64,000 nt of DNA from Streptomyces sp. CB09001 (GTDB lineage Bacteria > Actinomycetota > Actinomycetes > Streptomycetales > Streptomycetaceae), in assembly GCF_003369795.1 (NCBI RefSeq), contig NZ_CP026730.1, forward strand, positions 2,976,001-3,040,000, given 5' to 3'. The position numbers were made by a program, and so were the translations under genes. Below the pieces are notes generated by a model. That model had not been told where the DNA came from. It worked only from the letters and a program-made list of their open reading frames with translations, and did no database searches. How positions within the stretch are numbered: position 1 is the stretch's first letter; every line of letters begins with the position of its first letter. This document shows, in pieces, positions 34,844 to 42,112 of this stretch.

Positions 34844-36301
34844 ATGGCGCGCATCCGTGTGAGCGTCCTGGGTCCGGCCAGGCTCGAAATCGACGGCGCA
34901 CCCGCCCGGTTGACCCCGTTGACGACACGGCTGCTGGTCCGGCTGGTGGCGGCGGACGGCGAGCCCGTGCCGGTGCGCCGACTGCACCGGGACGTGTGGG
35001 CACTCGCCGGCGACCAGCCGCACGCGGCGCAGCGCCACCGCAACGAAGTGCAAAAACGCGTCCTCGAACTGCGCCGCGCCCTCGATCCCGCGCAGCGCGG
35101 TGACGGCGCCCGGGTGCTGCGCACCGAGCAACTGCTGGCCGGCCCGGCGCCCGAGACGGCGTACCGGCTGGTGCTCGCGCCCGACGAACTGGACTGCGCG
35201 GAGTTCACCGACCTGGTCGACTCCGCGCTGCTCGCGGCGCCCGCGTCGGCCGCCGACCGGCTGGCCGCGGCGCTGGCCCTGGTGCGCGGCCGTCCCCTGG
35301 CCGAGGCGGGCGACGAGGACTTCGCCCGGCCGCTGGTGCGCCGGCTCACCGCGCTGTACGAGACCGCCCGCCGCCAGCTGATCCGCAGCCGGATGGACCT
35401 GGGCCGCCACGACCTCGCGCTGCCGGTCGCGGAACGGATGGCCCGGGAGCGGCCGGACGACCAGGACGTCGCCGAGCTGCTCGGCGCCCTGCGGACCCGG
35501 CTGCGCGAGCGGCACGGACGGGAACTGCTGCGGCAGCCGTTCCCCGGCGCCGGTGACCTCGTGGTGGTGCGGGGCGACCTGTTCGACCAGGAGGACGCCA
35601 ATCTGGTCGTCGGGTTCACCGACACCTTCGACACCGCCACCGAGCAGGATCTGGTGATCAGCCGGGACAGCGTCCAGGGCCAGCTGGTGGAGCGGCTGTT
35701 CGGCGGGGAGCGCAAGCTGCTGGACGACCGGATCCAGGCCGGGCTGAGGGCGTTCCGGCCGCTGCGCACCGAGCGGCCCCAGGACAAGCCGCGCGGCCGG
35801 CGCGTCCGCTACCCCCTGGGCACCACCGTGCCGCTGACGGTGGACGGCCGCCGGGTCTTCGCCGTGGCCTACTCCCGGCTCGGCAACGACCTCGTCGCCC
35901 GCTCCGGACCGGCCGATCTGCGGGCGAGCCTGGACACCCTGTGGCCGGCCGTCGCCCGGTACGGCATGTACCGGCCGCTCGCGATCCCCCTGATCGGCTC
36001 CGGTCTCGCCCGGATCGTGGAGCTGGACCGCACCCGGCTGCTGCTCATGATCGTGGAGAGCTTCGCCGACCACTGCCGCCGCGATCCGGCGACCGCCCCC
36101 GAGCTGCGCGTCGTGATCCGCCCGGCCGACCTGGAGCGGACCGACCTGTCGGCGCTCGGCACTTATCTGCGCACCGCGCGACTGCCCGGCACCAACAGCA
36201 CCGCCGACTCCGGCACCAGCGCCGACGTCGGCGCCGGCACCGGGAGCCAGGACACCGGTGCCGGCGCCGGCGACAGCGGTGGGGCGTACGGCCGCCGGTG
36301 A
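34844..36301 (+). CDS. SARP-like winged-helix/BTAD protein fused to a ThsA-type Macro domain
   Basis: A 485-residue fusion. Residues 1-105 form an OmpR/SARP winged helix (RIRVSVLGPARLEIDG, ARLTPLTTRLLVRLVAADGE, VQKRVLELRRALDP). Residues ~110-225 are a BTAD helical domain. From ~238 there is a Macro-like domain of the Thoeris type II ThsA class (DUF6430): VVVRGDLFDQEDANLVVGFT, TFDTATEQDLVISRDSVQGQ, RVRYPLGTTVPL, and PLAIPLIGSGLARIVELD. ThsA Macro domains bind a TIR-made ADP-ribose derivative and normally drive a membrane effector. Here the output domain is DNA-binding instead. ATG 34844 is used; a GTG at 34820 is in frame. A poor acidic/Ser-Gly tail ends the protein. Confidence 0.8.
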   Translation: MARIRVSVLGPARLEIDGAPARLTPLTTRLLVRLVAADGEPVPVRRLHRDVWALAGDQPHAAQRHRNEVQKRVLELRRALDPAQRGDGARVLRTEQLLAGPAPETAYRLVLAPDELDCAEFTDLVDSALLAAPASAADRLAAALALVRGRPLAEAGDEDFARPLVRRLTALYETARRQLIRSRMDLGRHDLALPVAERMARERPDDQDVAELLGALRTRLRERHGRELLRQPFPGAGDLVVVRGDLFDQEDANLVVGFTDTFDTATEQDLVISRDSVQGQLVERLFGGERKLLDDRIQAGLRAFRPLRTERPQDKPRGRRVRYPLGTTVPLTVDGRRVFAVAYSRLGNDLVARSGPADLRASLDTLWPAVARYGMYRPLAIPLIGSGLARIVELDRTRLLLMIVESFADHCRRDPATAPELRVVIRPADLERTDLSALGTYLRTARLPGTNSTADSGTSADVGAGTGSQDTGAGAGDSGGAYGRR

Positions 36302-36417
36302 CGTCGACATGCCTTTACGGCATCAGGGACTCCGCTTCCGGAACCAGCGGCCCACCGCTTCCGAACCGCTTCCGGTTCCGGGTTCCGGCACCGGTCCGCG
36401 CGGGTCGGCGGCCGTTC
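36302..36417. repeat. GGTTCCGG/CCGGAACC repeat cluster between convergent C1 and C2
   Basis: Several CGCTTCCGG and GGTTCCGG copies fill this gap. CGCTTCCGGAACCAG (36333-36347) is the exact inverted copy of 31421-31435. The arms can fold into hairpins, so it may end transcription from both sides. Its heptamers only partly keep an 11-base period. Confidence 0.55.
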
Positions 36418-36975
36418 CTACCGGGAGTCCGCCCGGCGCGCGGCCCCCTCCGGCCACACGACGTCGACGGGGATCCCCGCCGCCCGGGCCGCGAGCACCA
36501 GGTCGGCGGTGCCGCCGCCCCGGCCGCTGGGCGGTTCGCCGTTCCACACGGCCACCAGCCGGTCGGCACGTTCGAGGAGCAGGGCGTTGGCGGCCTCGTA
36601 CGCCTGCCGGTCGGCCCTCTCGCGGGGCAGGACGACGACCTCGTCGGCGGCTGCGGCGAGACGGTCGAAGAGGGGGGCGTCGTCGGGCTCGACCGTGCTG
36701 CGGCGGTAGTCCCGCGAGGGGACGACGACGACCAGGCGACCGCCGACGGCCAGTACGGCTTCGGCGAACAGCGAGTCGGCCCCCTTGGCGATGCAGGAGA
36801 TCCCGACGAGCGGCTTCCCTGAGCCCCGGTCCCAGCTCTGACCCCAGTCCCGGTCCTGGTCCCGATCTTGGTCCAAGTCCCGGTACCGGGCCAGCAGTTC
36901 GTCCAGGGCGGCGCGGACCGCGGGGACGCTCTCCTCCGTCAGGTCCATGTGCCCGGTCACCGCGAGGGCCGTCAC
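36418..36975 (-). CDS. SLOG (DprA/LOG-like) family nucleotide-sensor protein
   Basis: A 185-residue Rossmann-like protein: TALAVTGHMDLTEESVPAVR, then GISCIAKGADSLFAEAVLAV, LVVVVPSRDYR, YEAANALLLERADRLVAVWN and GGTADLVLAARAAGIPVDVV. This order matches SLOG-type sensors. SLOG proteins are thought to bind or hydrolyse NAD- or nucleotide-derived ligands. An Asp/Arg/Gln-rich insertion (DLDQDRDQDRDWGQSWDRG) after the first helix is unusual. It is the last gene of cluster C2, after the SLATT-like membrane protein; SLOG plus SLATT is an established computational pairing. Confidence 0.8.
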   Translation of the reverse strand: MTALAVTGHMDLTEESVPAVRAALDELLARYRDLDQDRDQDRDWGQSWDRGSGKPLVGISCIAKGADSLFAEAVLAVGGRLVVVVPSRDYRRSTVEPDDAPLFDRLAAAADEVVVLPRERADRQAYEAANALLLERADRLVAVWNGEPPSGRGGGTADLVLAARAAGIPVDVVWPEGAARRADSR

Positions 36976-37034
36976 GGTCTCCCCCTCGGTCGATGGCCTG
37001 CCGGCAGGCCCCGGATCCTATCGCGGCCCGTGGC

Positions 37035-37547
37035 TCACCGGGCGACGAGGGCGGAGAATCCCATGACGTAGGAGACGGCGAAGACGGCCGGGACCCACTG
37101 CTCGACGTAGGTCAGGGGCAGATACCGGCGCCAGTCCCGGCCCTCGCCCAGCGCGCCCCACTCCGCCCTGCTGTACGCGAACGCCGGCAGCCTCTCCTCG
37201 AAGGCGCCGATCACCGCGTACTTGGCGCGGTTGAGCTGCCGGTACGACCGCACCATGACGTACCAGGCGGCGCACTGGACGAGCAGGATGACCAGCCCGG
37301 CCAGCAGCAACGGGACGGACGCGTCGGCCGGGGCGCCGCCCGACACCGCGGCGACCACGGCGACCACCGCGCTGTTGAGCGACAGGAAGAACGTGTTGGT
37401 CAGATTCCGCCGGGCACTGACCCGGTCGGCCATCTCCACGCAGAGCTTGTACTGGTCGAGCACCGCCTGCCGGTAGCGGTCGTCGGCCACCGAGTACTCG
37501 GCCGGGCCGACCTCCGTGTTCCACAGCGCGTCCCCCATGTCACTCAT
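37035..37547 (-). CDS. SLATT/RipA-like two-TM membrane protein (locus C)
   Basis: A 170-residue protein closely resembling locus B's 14932-15474. DDRYRQAVLDQYKLCVEMAD and RVSARRNLTNTFFLSLNSAV lead into TM1; TM2 is VPLLLAGLVILLVQCAAWYV; then SYRQLNRAKYAVIGAFEERL, YSRAEWGALGEGRDWRRYL and a last hydrophobic helix. The ATG overlaps the stop of the membrane-TIR-like gene (ATGA) and it precedes the SLOG gene by 59 bases, making a three-gene operon. It is the predicted membrane effector; its activity is untested. Confidence 0.75.
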   Translation of the reverse strand: MSDMGDALWNTEVGPAEYSVADDRYRQAVLDQYKLCVEMADRVSARRNLTNTFFLSLNSAVVAVVAAVSGGAPADASVPLLLAGLVILLVQCAAWYVMVRSYRQLNRAKYAVIGAFEERLPAFAYSRAEWGALGEGRDWRRYLPLTYVEQWVPAVFAVSYVMGFSALVAR

Positions 37548-38893
37548 GCCTCGCCGTGCCCCCCGTCCGCCCGCAGTTCGAGTTCGGTCAGGCGCACCAT
37601 GGCGGGCCACATGGCACGGTCCAAAGAGCCCACGAGCTGGTCTTCGAGCGGTGAGGGCCGGCGCAGGCGGACGAACTCCGCCGTCCAGTCCGGCTCGAAG
37701 TGGATGATTCCCCGGACCCGCGACGACAAAGCACGGCTGCGCCGGTACGCGGGCAGCACACCGGGCGCCAGGTCGCCCGCGAGCGCGCGGAACTCGTCGT
37801 ACGCCTTCTCCTTCATCGGTACGAGCAGCAGCAGCCGCTCCGGCGGCAGGATCCGCATCGCCTCGCGGATCTCCCAGAGCGTCCCCCGGCCCTTCCCGAG
37901 CACGATCACGACGAGCGCGGCGCCGCGCATCATGGTGCTCACCGGTGTCTGCCAGTCGTCCGCCGGCAGGTACAACCGCCGGGCACCGGCCCGGGGCACA
38001 CGCTCCCCGGGCGCCCCCACCCCGACGAGGGTGCCGGCCCAGGAGAGGGCGTCGGCGATGCGCTCCTCCTCGCCCTGGCCGATGCCGACGGCGGCGCCCA
38101 GCCAGGCACCGGCCAGGGGGATGCGGTGGGGGCGCGAGAGCCGCTGGTCGTCGCGGAAGGAGCGCAGGTAGAGGACGTACTGGCGGCCCGCGAGGTCGTC
38201 CGGGGAGGAGACGACCGTGTCGTAGTACTGCACTCCGGTGCGCAGGATCGTGTTGCCCAGGCCCATGAAGAGGACCGTCTGCACGGACAGACCGACGACG
38301 ACCAGGGATGCCCACCACGGATCGTCGTCGGTCGTCAGCAGGTCCCGCAGGGCGAGGAGGGTGAGGCAGAAGAACAGCGAGCCGAGCCCGGAGACGACCG
38401 CGCCGAAGACGGCCGTCATCGTGAAGGGGACCCAGCGCGCCCCGGGCCGCGGCTCGCCGAGCGGCGCGGCGGGCTTGAGCAGCCCGTTCTCCGCACGGTG
38501 CCGCCGCAGTCCCGACAGGCCGAGCTGCGCCGCGCGCCGCACCTTCCTGCCGTGCAGGAAGAACTGGAGGCCCAGGAGGAAAAGGACGGCCGCGCTCCCG
38601 TGGGGGCCGAGCGAACCGTCCCGCAGCATCACGTAGTAGGCGAACGCCTGCGCCAGCACACCCGTCGCGCACAGCCCGGTCCCGGCCGCCAGGTGCCACA
38701 GCGCGGGCTTCCTGGTCGTGGCGTAGGCCACCGCCACGAAGGCCACGGCGCACAGCACCGCCGCGTACACCGGCCCCCACAGGACGGCCACCAGGAGGGA
38801 AGCGGGGAACACCGCCGGCAGCCACCGGGGCAGCGGCGGCTCGGGCACCCGGTCGGGCGACCGTCCCGGCTGGGGTCTGCTCATCCTGGCCAC
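37544..38893 (-). CDS. Multi-TM protein with C-terminal TIR-like cytosolic domain
   Basis: A 449-residue protein. Hydrophobic helices lie at about 28-60, 70-105, 155-180 and 195-220. The cytosolic part (about 235-400) reads YVLYLRSFRDDQRLS, EEERIADALSWAGTLVGVGA, ARRLYLPADDWQTPVSTMMR, GAALVVIVLGKGRGTLWEIR and LLLLVPM. This alternation, with a Trp-Glu pair in the last conserved block, resembles TIR-like domains. It may act as the membrane receptor or signal source for the SLATT and SLOG partners. The assignment is by pattern only. A second ATG at 38884 is possible. Confidence 0.6.
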   Translation of the reverse strand: MARMSRPQPGRSPDRVPEPPLPRWLPAVFPASLLVAVLWGPVYAAVLCAVAFVAVAYATTRKPALWHLAAGTGLCATGVLAQAFAYYVMLRDGSLGPHGSAAVLFLLGLQFFLHGRKVRRAAQLGLSGLRRHRAENGLLKPAAPLGEPRPGARWVPFTMTAVFGAVVSGLGSLFFCLTLLALRDLLTTDDDPWWASLVVVGLSVQTVLFMGLGNTILRTGVQYYDTVVSSPDDLAGRQYVLYLRSFRDDQRLSRPHRIPLAGAWLGAAVGIGQGEEERIADALSWAGTLVGVGAPGERVPRAGARRLYLPADDWQTPVSTMMRGAALVVIVLGKGRGTLWEIREAMRILPPERLLLLVPMKEKAYDEFRALAGDLAPGVLPAYRRSRALSSRVRGIIHFEPDWTAEFVRLRRPSPLEDQLVGSLDRAMWPAMVRLTELELRADGGHGEA

Positions 38894-38988
38894 ACCGTAG
38901 TGAACCGCCGACCGGGCCGGGCGGGAACCCCGTCGGCGTCACACGATCCGGTGATACGGCCGGGGCCCGGCCCCCGTCGGCAGCCGCC

Positions 38989-39657
38989 CTACGGCGCCGG
39001 GCTCGGGCCCGGGACGCTCAGCGCGGCGAGCCGCTCCGCGAAGGGCGTGACCTCCTCGAAGGAGTCCCGCTTCGGCAGCGGGCGCCCCGTGGACGGCCCG
39101 GACGCCCGCGAGGGCCCCGACAGCCCCGCCATCAGGGCCGCCAGCTCAGTCGCGGCCCGCCCGATCCGGGCGTCGAGCCCTTCCGCGCCCCAGTCCTCGG
39201 AGGCGGCGTAGACCCCGGTGGGGACGATCACCGCCTTCAGGTAGGCGAAGAGCGGCCGCAGCGCGTGCTCCAGCACCAGGGAGTGCCGGGCGGTGCCGCC
39301 GGTCGCGGCGATCAGGACCGGCTTCCCGGTGAGGGCGTCCTCGTCGGTGACGCCCAGCGCGTCGAAGAACGACTTGAACAGCCCGCTGTACGACGCCGAG
39401 AACACCGGCGTGACGACGATCAGTCCGTCGGCCGCCGCGACCTCGGCGAACGCGTCCGCGAGCGCCGGTGCCGGGAAGCCGCTGGTGAAGGTGTGCGCGA
39501 TCTCCACGGCGAGGTCGCGCAGCTCGATCACCCGGACGTCGGCCGGGGCGGGCTCGGGCGCGGTGGCCGCCGGGGCGGCGACCGCGGCCAGCCGGTCGGC
39601 GAGCAGCCGGGTGGACGACGGCACGCTCAGCCCCGCGGAGACGACGACGAGCTTCAT
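38989..39657 (-). CDS. NAD(P)H-dependent FMN reductase
   Basis: A 222-residue flavodoxin-like reductase. LVVVSAGLSVPSSTRLLADR holds the phosphate loop, LIVVTPVFSASYSGLFKSFF the flavin ring site, and VLIAATGGTARHSLV the second loop. It supplies reduced FMN. Its ATG overlaps the stop of the luciferase-like monooxygenase upstream, so they form a two-component flavin monooxygenase. The last ~35 residues are Ser/Pro-rich. Confidence 0.9.
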   Translation of the reverse strand: MKLVVVSAGLSVPSSTRLLADRLAAVAAPAATAPEPAPADVRVIELRDLAVEIAHTFTSGFPAPALADAFAEVAAADGLIVVTPVFSASYSGLFKSFFDALGVTDEDALTGKPVLIAATGGTARHSLVLEHALRPLFAYLKAVIVPTGVYAASEDWGAEGLDARIGRAATELAALMAGLSGPSRASGPSTGRPLPKRDSFEEVTPFAERLAALSVPGPSPAP

Positions 39658-40775
39658 GCGCGCGCTCCTTCCTTGTCATGGCTGTCCCGCTTGTCCTGCC
39701 CGGCGGCCTTCGCGGCCAGCAGGGACGCGTGGGTCGGCGCGTCCGGCACGCCCGCTGGACGGTCCTTGGCGAACTCCTTGCGCAGCACCGGCACGACCTC
39801 CTCGCCGAGCAGGTCGAGCTGCTCCAGGACGGTCTTCAGGGGCAGCCCGGCGTGGTCCATCAGGAACAGCTGGCGCTGGTAGTCACCGGCGTAGTCGCGG
39901 AAGGCGAGCGTCTTCTCGATCACCTGCTGCGGCGAGCCGACGGTGAGCGGCGTCTGCGCGGTGAAGTCCTCCAGCGACGGTCCGTGTCCGTACACGGGTG
40001 CTTCGTCGAAGTACGGCCGGAACTCGCGCACCGCGTCCTGACTGTTCTTCCGCATGAACACCTGGCCGCCGAGGCCGACGATCGCCTGCTCGGGCGTGCC
40101 GTGCCCGTAGTGGGCGTAGCGGGCCCGGTACAGCTCGATCATGCGCTTGGTGTGGTCGGCGGGCCAGAAGATGTTGTTGTGGAAGAAGCCGTCGCCGTAG
40201 TAGGCCGCCTGCTCGGCGATCTCCGGCGAGCGGATCGACCCGTGCCAGACGAAGGGCGCGACCCCGTCCAGCGGACGCGGGGTGGAGGTGAAGCCCTGGA
40301 GCGGGGTGCGGAACTTGCCCTCCCAGTTCACCACGTCCTCGCGCCACAGGCGGTGCAGCAGGTTGTAGTTCTCGACGGCGAGGTTGATGCCCTCGCGGAT
40401 GTCCTTGCCGAACCAGGGGTAGACCGGGCCGGTGTTGCCGCGCCCCATCATCAGGTCCACCCGGCCGTCGGCCAGGTGCTGGAGCATCGCGAAGTCCTCG
40501 GCGATCTTCACCGGGTCGTTCGTGGTGATCAGGGTGGTGGAGGTGGACAGGACCAGCCGCTCGGTGCGGGCCGCGACGTAGCCGAGCATGGTCGTCGGCG
40601 ACGAGGGCACGAAGGGCGGGTTGTGGTGCTCACCGGTGGCGAAGACGTCGAGCCCGACCTCCTCGGCCTTGAGCGCGATGGCGACCATGGCCTTGATGCG
40701 CTCACGCTCGGTCGGCGTACGGCCCGTGGTCGGGTCGGGCGTGACGTCGCCGACGGTGAAGATGCCGAACTGCAT
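39654..40775 (-). CDS. LLM class flavin-dependent oxidoreductase
   Basis: A 373-residue luciferase-like barrel: VGLDVFATGEHHNPPFVPSS, LMMGRGNTGPVYPWF, FVWHGSIRSPEIAEQAAYYG, and AIVGLGGQVFMRKNSQDAVR. It uses reduced FMN from the coupled reductase to oxidise an organic substrate. The substrate is unknown; relatives act on sulfonates, alkanes and xenobiotics. GGAGG lies about 10 bases upstream of the ATG. Two inverted repeats near the promoter point to MarR- or similar control. Confidence 0.9.
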   Translation of the reverse strand: MQFGIFTVGDVTPDPTTGRTPTERERIKAMVAIALKAEEVGLDVFATGEHHNPPFVPSSPTTMLGYVAARTERLVLSTSTTLITTNDPVKIAEDFAMLQHLADGRVDLMMGRGNTGPVYPWFGKDIREGINLAVENYNLLHRLWREDVVNWEGKFRTPLQGFTSTPRPLDGVAPFVWHGSIRSPEIAEQAAYYGDGFFHNNIFWPADHTKRMIELYRARYAHYGHGTPEQAIVGLGGQVFMRKNSQDAVREFRPYFDEAPVYGHGPSLEDFTAQTPLTVGSPQQVIEKTLAFRDYAGDYQRQLFLMDHAGLPLKTVLEQLDLLGEEVVPVLRKEFAKDRPAGVPDAPTHASLLAAKAAGQDKRDSHDKEGARA

Positions 40776-40782
40776 GATCGCT

Positions 40783-40809
40783 CAACCTCCAGGTTGTTGA
40801 CTGTTCAAC
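40783..40809. promoter_or_regulatory. Inverted-repeat operator candidate for the monooxygenase operon
   Basis: CAACCTCCAGGTTG (40783-40796) is a perfect 6-2-6 dyad, and GTTGACTGTTCAAC (40796-40809) is a 5-4-5 dyad sharing one base. They lie within 35 bases of the start codon. The second resembles MarR-type TTGAAC...TCAA sites. The regulator is not in this window. Confidence 0.45.
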
Positions 40810-40902
40810 TATACCCTGGAACGGAGCGCCCCCGGTCGTTATTCCCCCAGGTCCGCCGCTCCGGACGAACCCGGTGGGCACCCGGCGTGCGAAGCTGCCC
40901 GC

Positions 40903-41241
40903 ATGCTCGTGCTCCGCTCCGCCGCCCTCTTCGTCGTCGCCGCCCTGTTCGAGATCGGCGGTGCCTGGCTGGTCTGGCAGGGGGTGCGCGAGCAGCGCGG
41001 CTGGCTGTGGGCGGCGGGCGGGGTCCTCGCCCTCGGCGCCTACGGCTTCGTCGCCACCTTCCAGCCCGACGCGCACTTCGGCCGCATCCTCGCCGCGTAC
41101 GGCGGGATCTTCGTGGCCGGCTCGATCCTGTGGGGCGTGGTCGCCGACGGCTACCGCCCGGACCGCTGGGACATCGCGGGGGCGCTGGTCTGCCTGGCCG
41201 GGATGGCCCTGATCATGTGGGCCCCGCGCAACGGCGGCTGA
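40903..41241 (+). CDS. YnfA family (UPF0060) small membrane protein
   Basis: A 112-residue, four-helix membrane protein with the YnfA pattern: [20 protein letters not shown] in TM1, [20 protein letters not shown], then [20 protein letters not shown] and [20 protein letters not shown]. Family members are small multidrug-resistance-like transporters of uncertain substrate. It is divergent from the monooxygenase operon and 55 bases before an SDR gene in the same direction. Confidence 0.9.
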   Translation: MLVLRSAALFVVAALFEIGGAWLVWQGVREQRGWLWAAGGVLALGAYGFVATFQPDAHFGRILAAYGGIFVAGSILWGVVADGYRPDRWDIAGALVCLAGMALIMWAPRNGG

Positions 41242-41296
41242 CTACCCTGGGCGGCGACCGTCCGCACCGCCCTTCGTACGCACCAGGAGCAGCCCC

Positions 41297-42079
41297 ATGG
41301 CCACCGCAGCAGCCGCCCCGTCCGCCGCCTCCCGCATCGCCGTCGTCACCGGCGCGAGCAGCGGCATCGGCGCCGCCACGGCCCGGCAGCTGGCCGCGGC
41401 CGGGTACCGCGTCGTCCTCACCGCGCGCCGCAAGGACCGCATCGAGGCGCTGGCCGAGGAGATCGAGGCGGCCGGGCACAAGGCGACGGCCTACCCCCTG
41501 GACGTCACCGACCGCGAGGCGGTCGACGAGTTCGCCACCGCGTTCAAGACGGTCGGCGTCCTCGTCAACAACGCGGGCGGCGCGCTCGGCGCCGACCCGG
41601 TGGCCACCGGCGACCCGGACGACTGGCGCCGCATGTACGAGACGAACGTCATCGGCACCCTCAACCTCACCCAGGCCCTGCTCCCCAAGCTGGAGGCGAG
41701 CGGCGACGGCACGATCGTGGTCGTCTCCTCGACCGCGGGCCTGTCCACCTACGAGGGCGGCGCGGGCTACGTCGCCGCCAAGCACGGCGAGCACGTCCTC
41801 GCCGAGACCCTGCGCCTGGAGATCGTCGGCCGCCCGGTCCGCGTCGTCGAAGTCGCGCCGGGCATGGTCAAGACCGACGAGTTCGCCCTGACCCGCTTCG
41901 GCGGCGACCAGGACAAGGCGGCCAAGGTCTACCAGGGCGTCGCCGCCCCCCTGACCGCCGACGACGTCGCCGACACCATCACCTGGGCGGTCACCCGCCC
42001 GGCCCACGTCAACATCGACCTCCTGGTCGTCCGCCCCCGCGCCCAGGCCTCGAACACGAAGGTGCACCGAGAGGCGTAG
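41297..42079 (+). CDS. SDR family NADP-dependent oxidoreductase (YdfG-like)
   Basis: A 260-residue short-chain dehydrogenase: AVVTGASSGIGAATARQL (TGxxxGxG), LVNNAGGALG (NNAG), VVVSSTAGLSTYEGGAGYVA with Ser-Tyr, and the catalytic YVAAKH. The C-terminal APGMVKTDEFALTRFGGDQD is like serine/allo-threonine dehydrogenase (YdfG) members. Cytosolic; substrate unknown. A hairpin overlapping its last codons ends the unit. Confidence 0.93.
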   Translation: MATAAAAPSAASRIAVVTGASSGIGAATARQLAAAGYRVVLTARRKDRIEALAEEIEAAGHKATAYPLDVTDREAVDEFATAFKTVGVLVNNAGGALGADPVATGDPDDWRRMYETNVIGTLNLTQALLPKLEASGDGTIVVVSSTAGLSTYEGGAGYVAAKHGEHVLAETLRLEIVGRPVRVVEVAPGMVKTDEFALTRFGGDQDKAAKVYQGVAAPLTADDVADTITWAVTRPAHVNIDLLVVRPRAQASNTKVHREA

Positions 42080-42098
42080 ACCCGCCCCCGGTGCACCT
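42060..42098. terminator. Hairpin overlapping the SDR stop, convergent with rtcB
   Basis: AGGTGCACCG (42060-42069) pairs perfectly with CGGTGCACCT (42089-42098), spanning the SDR stop and ending just before the convergent rtcB stop at 42113. It likely works in both directions. Confidence 0.55.
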
Positions 42099-42112
42099 GG
42101 CGCGTCCGGGCG

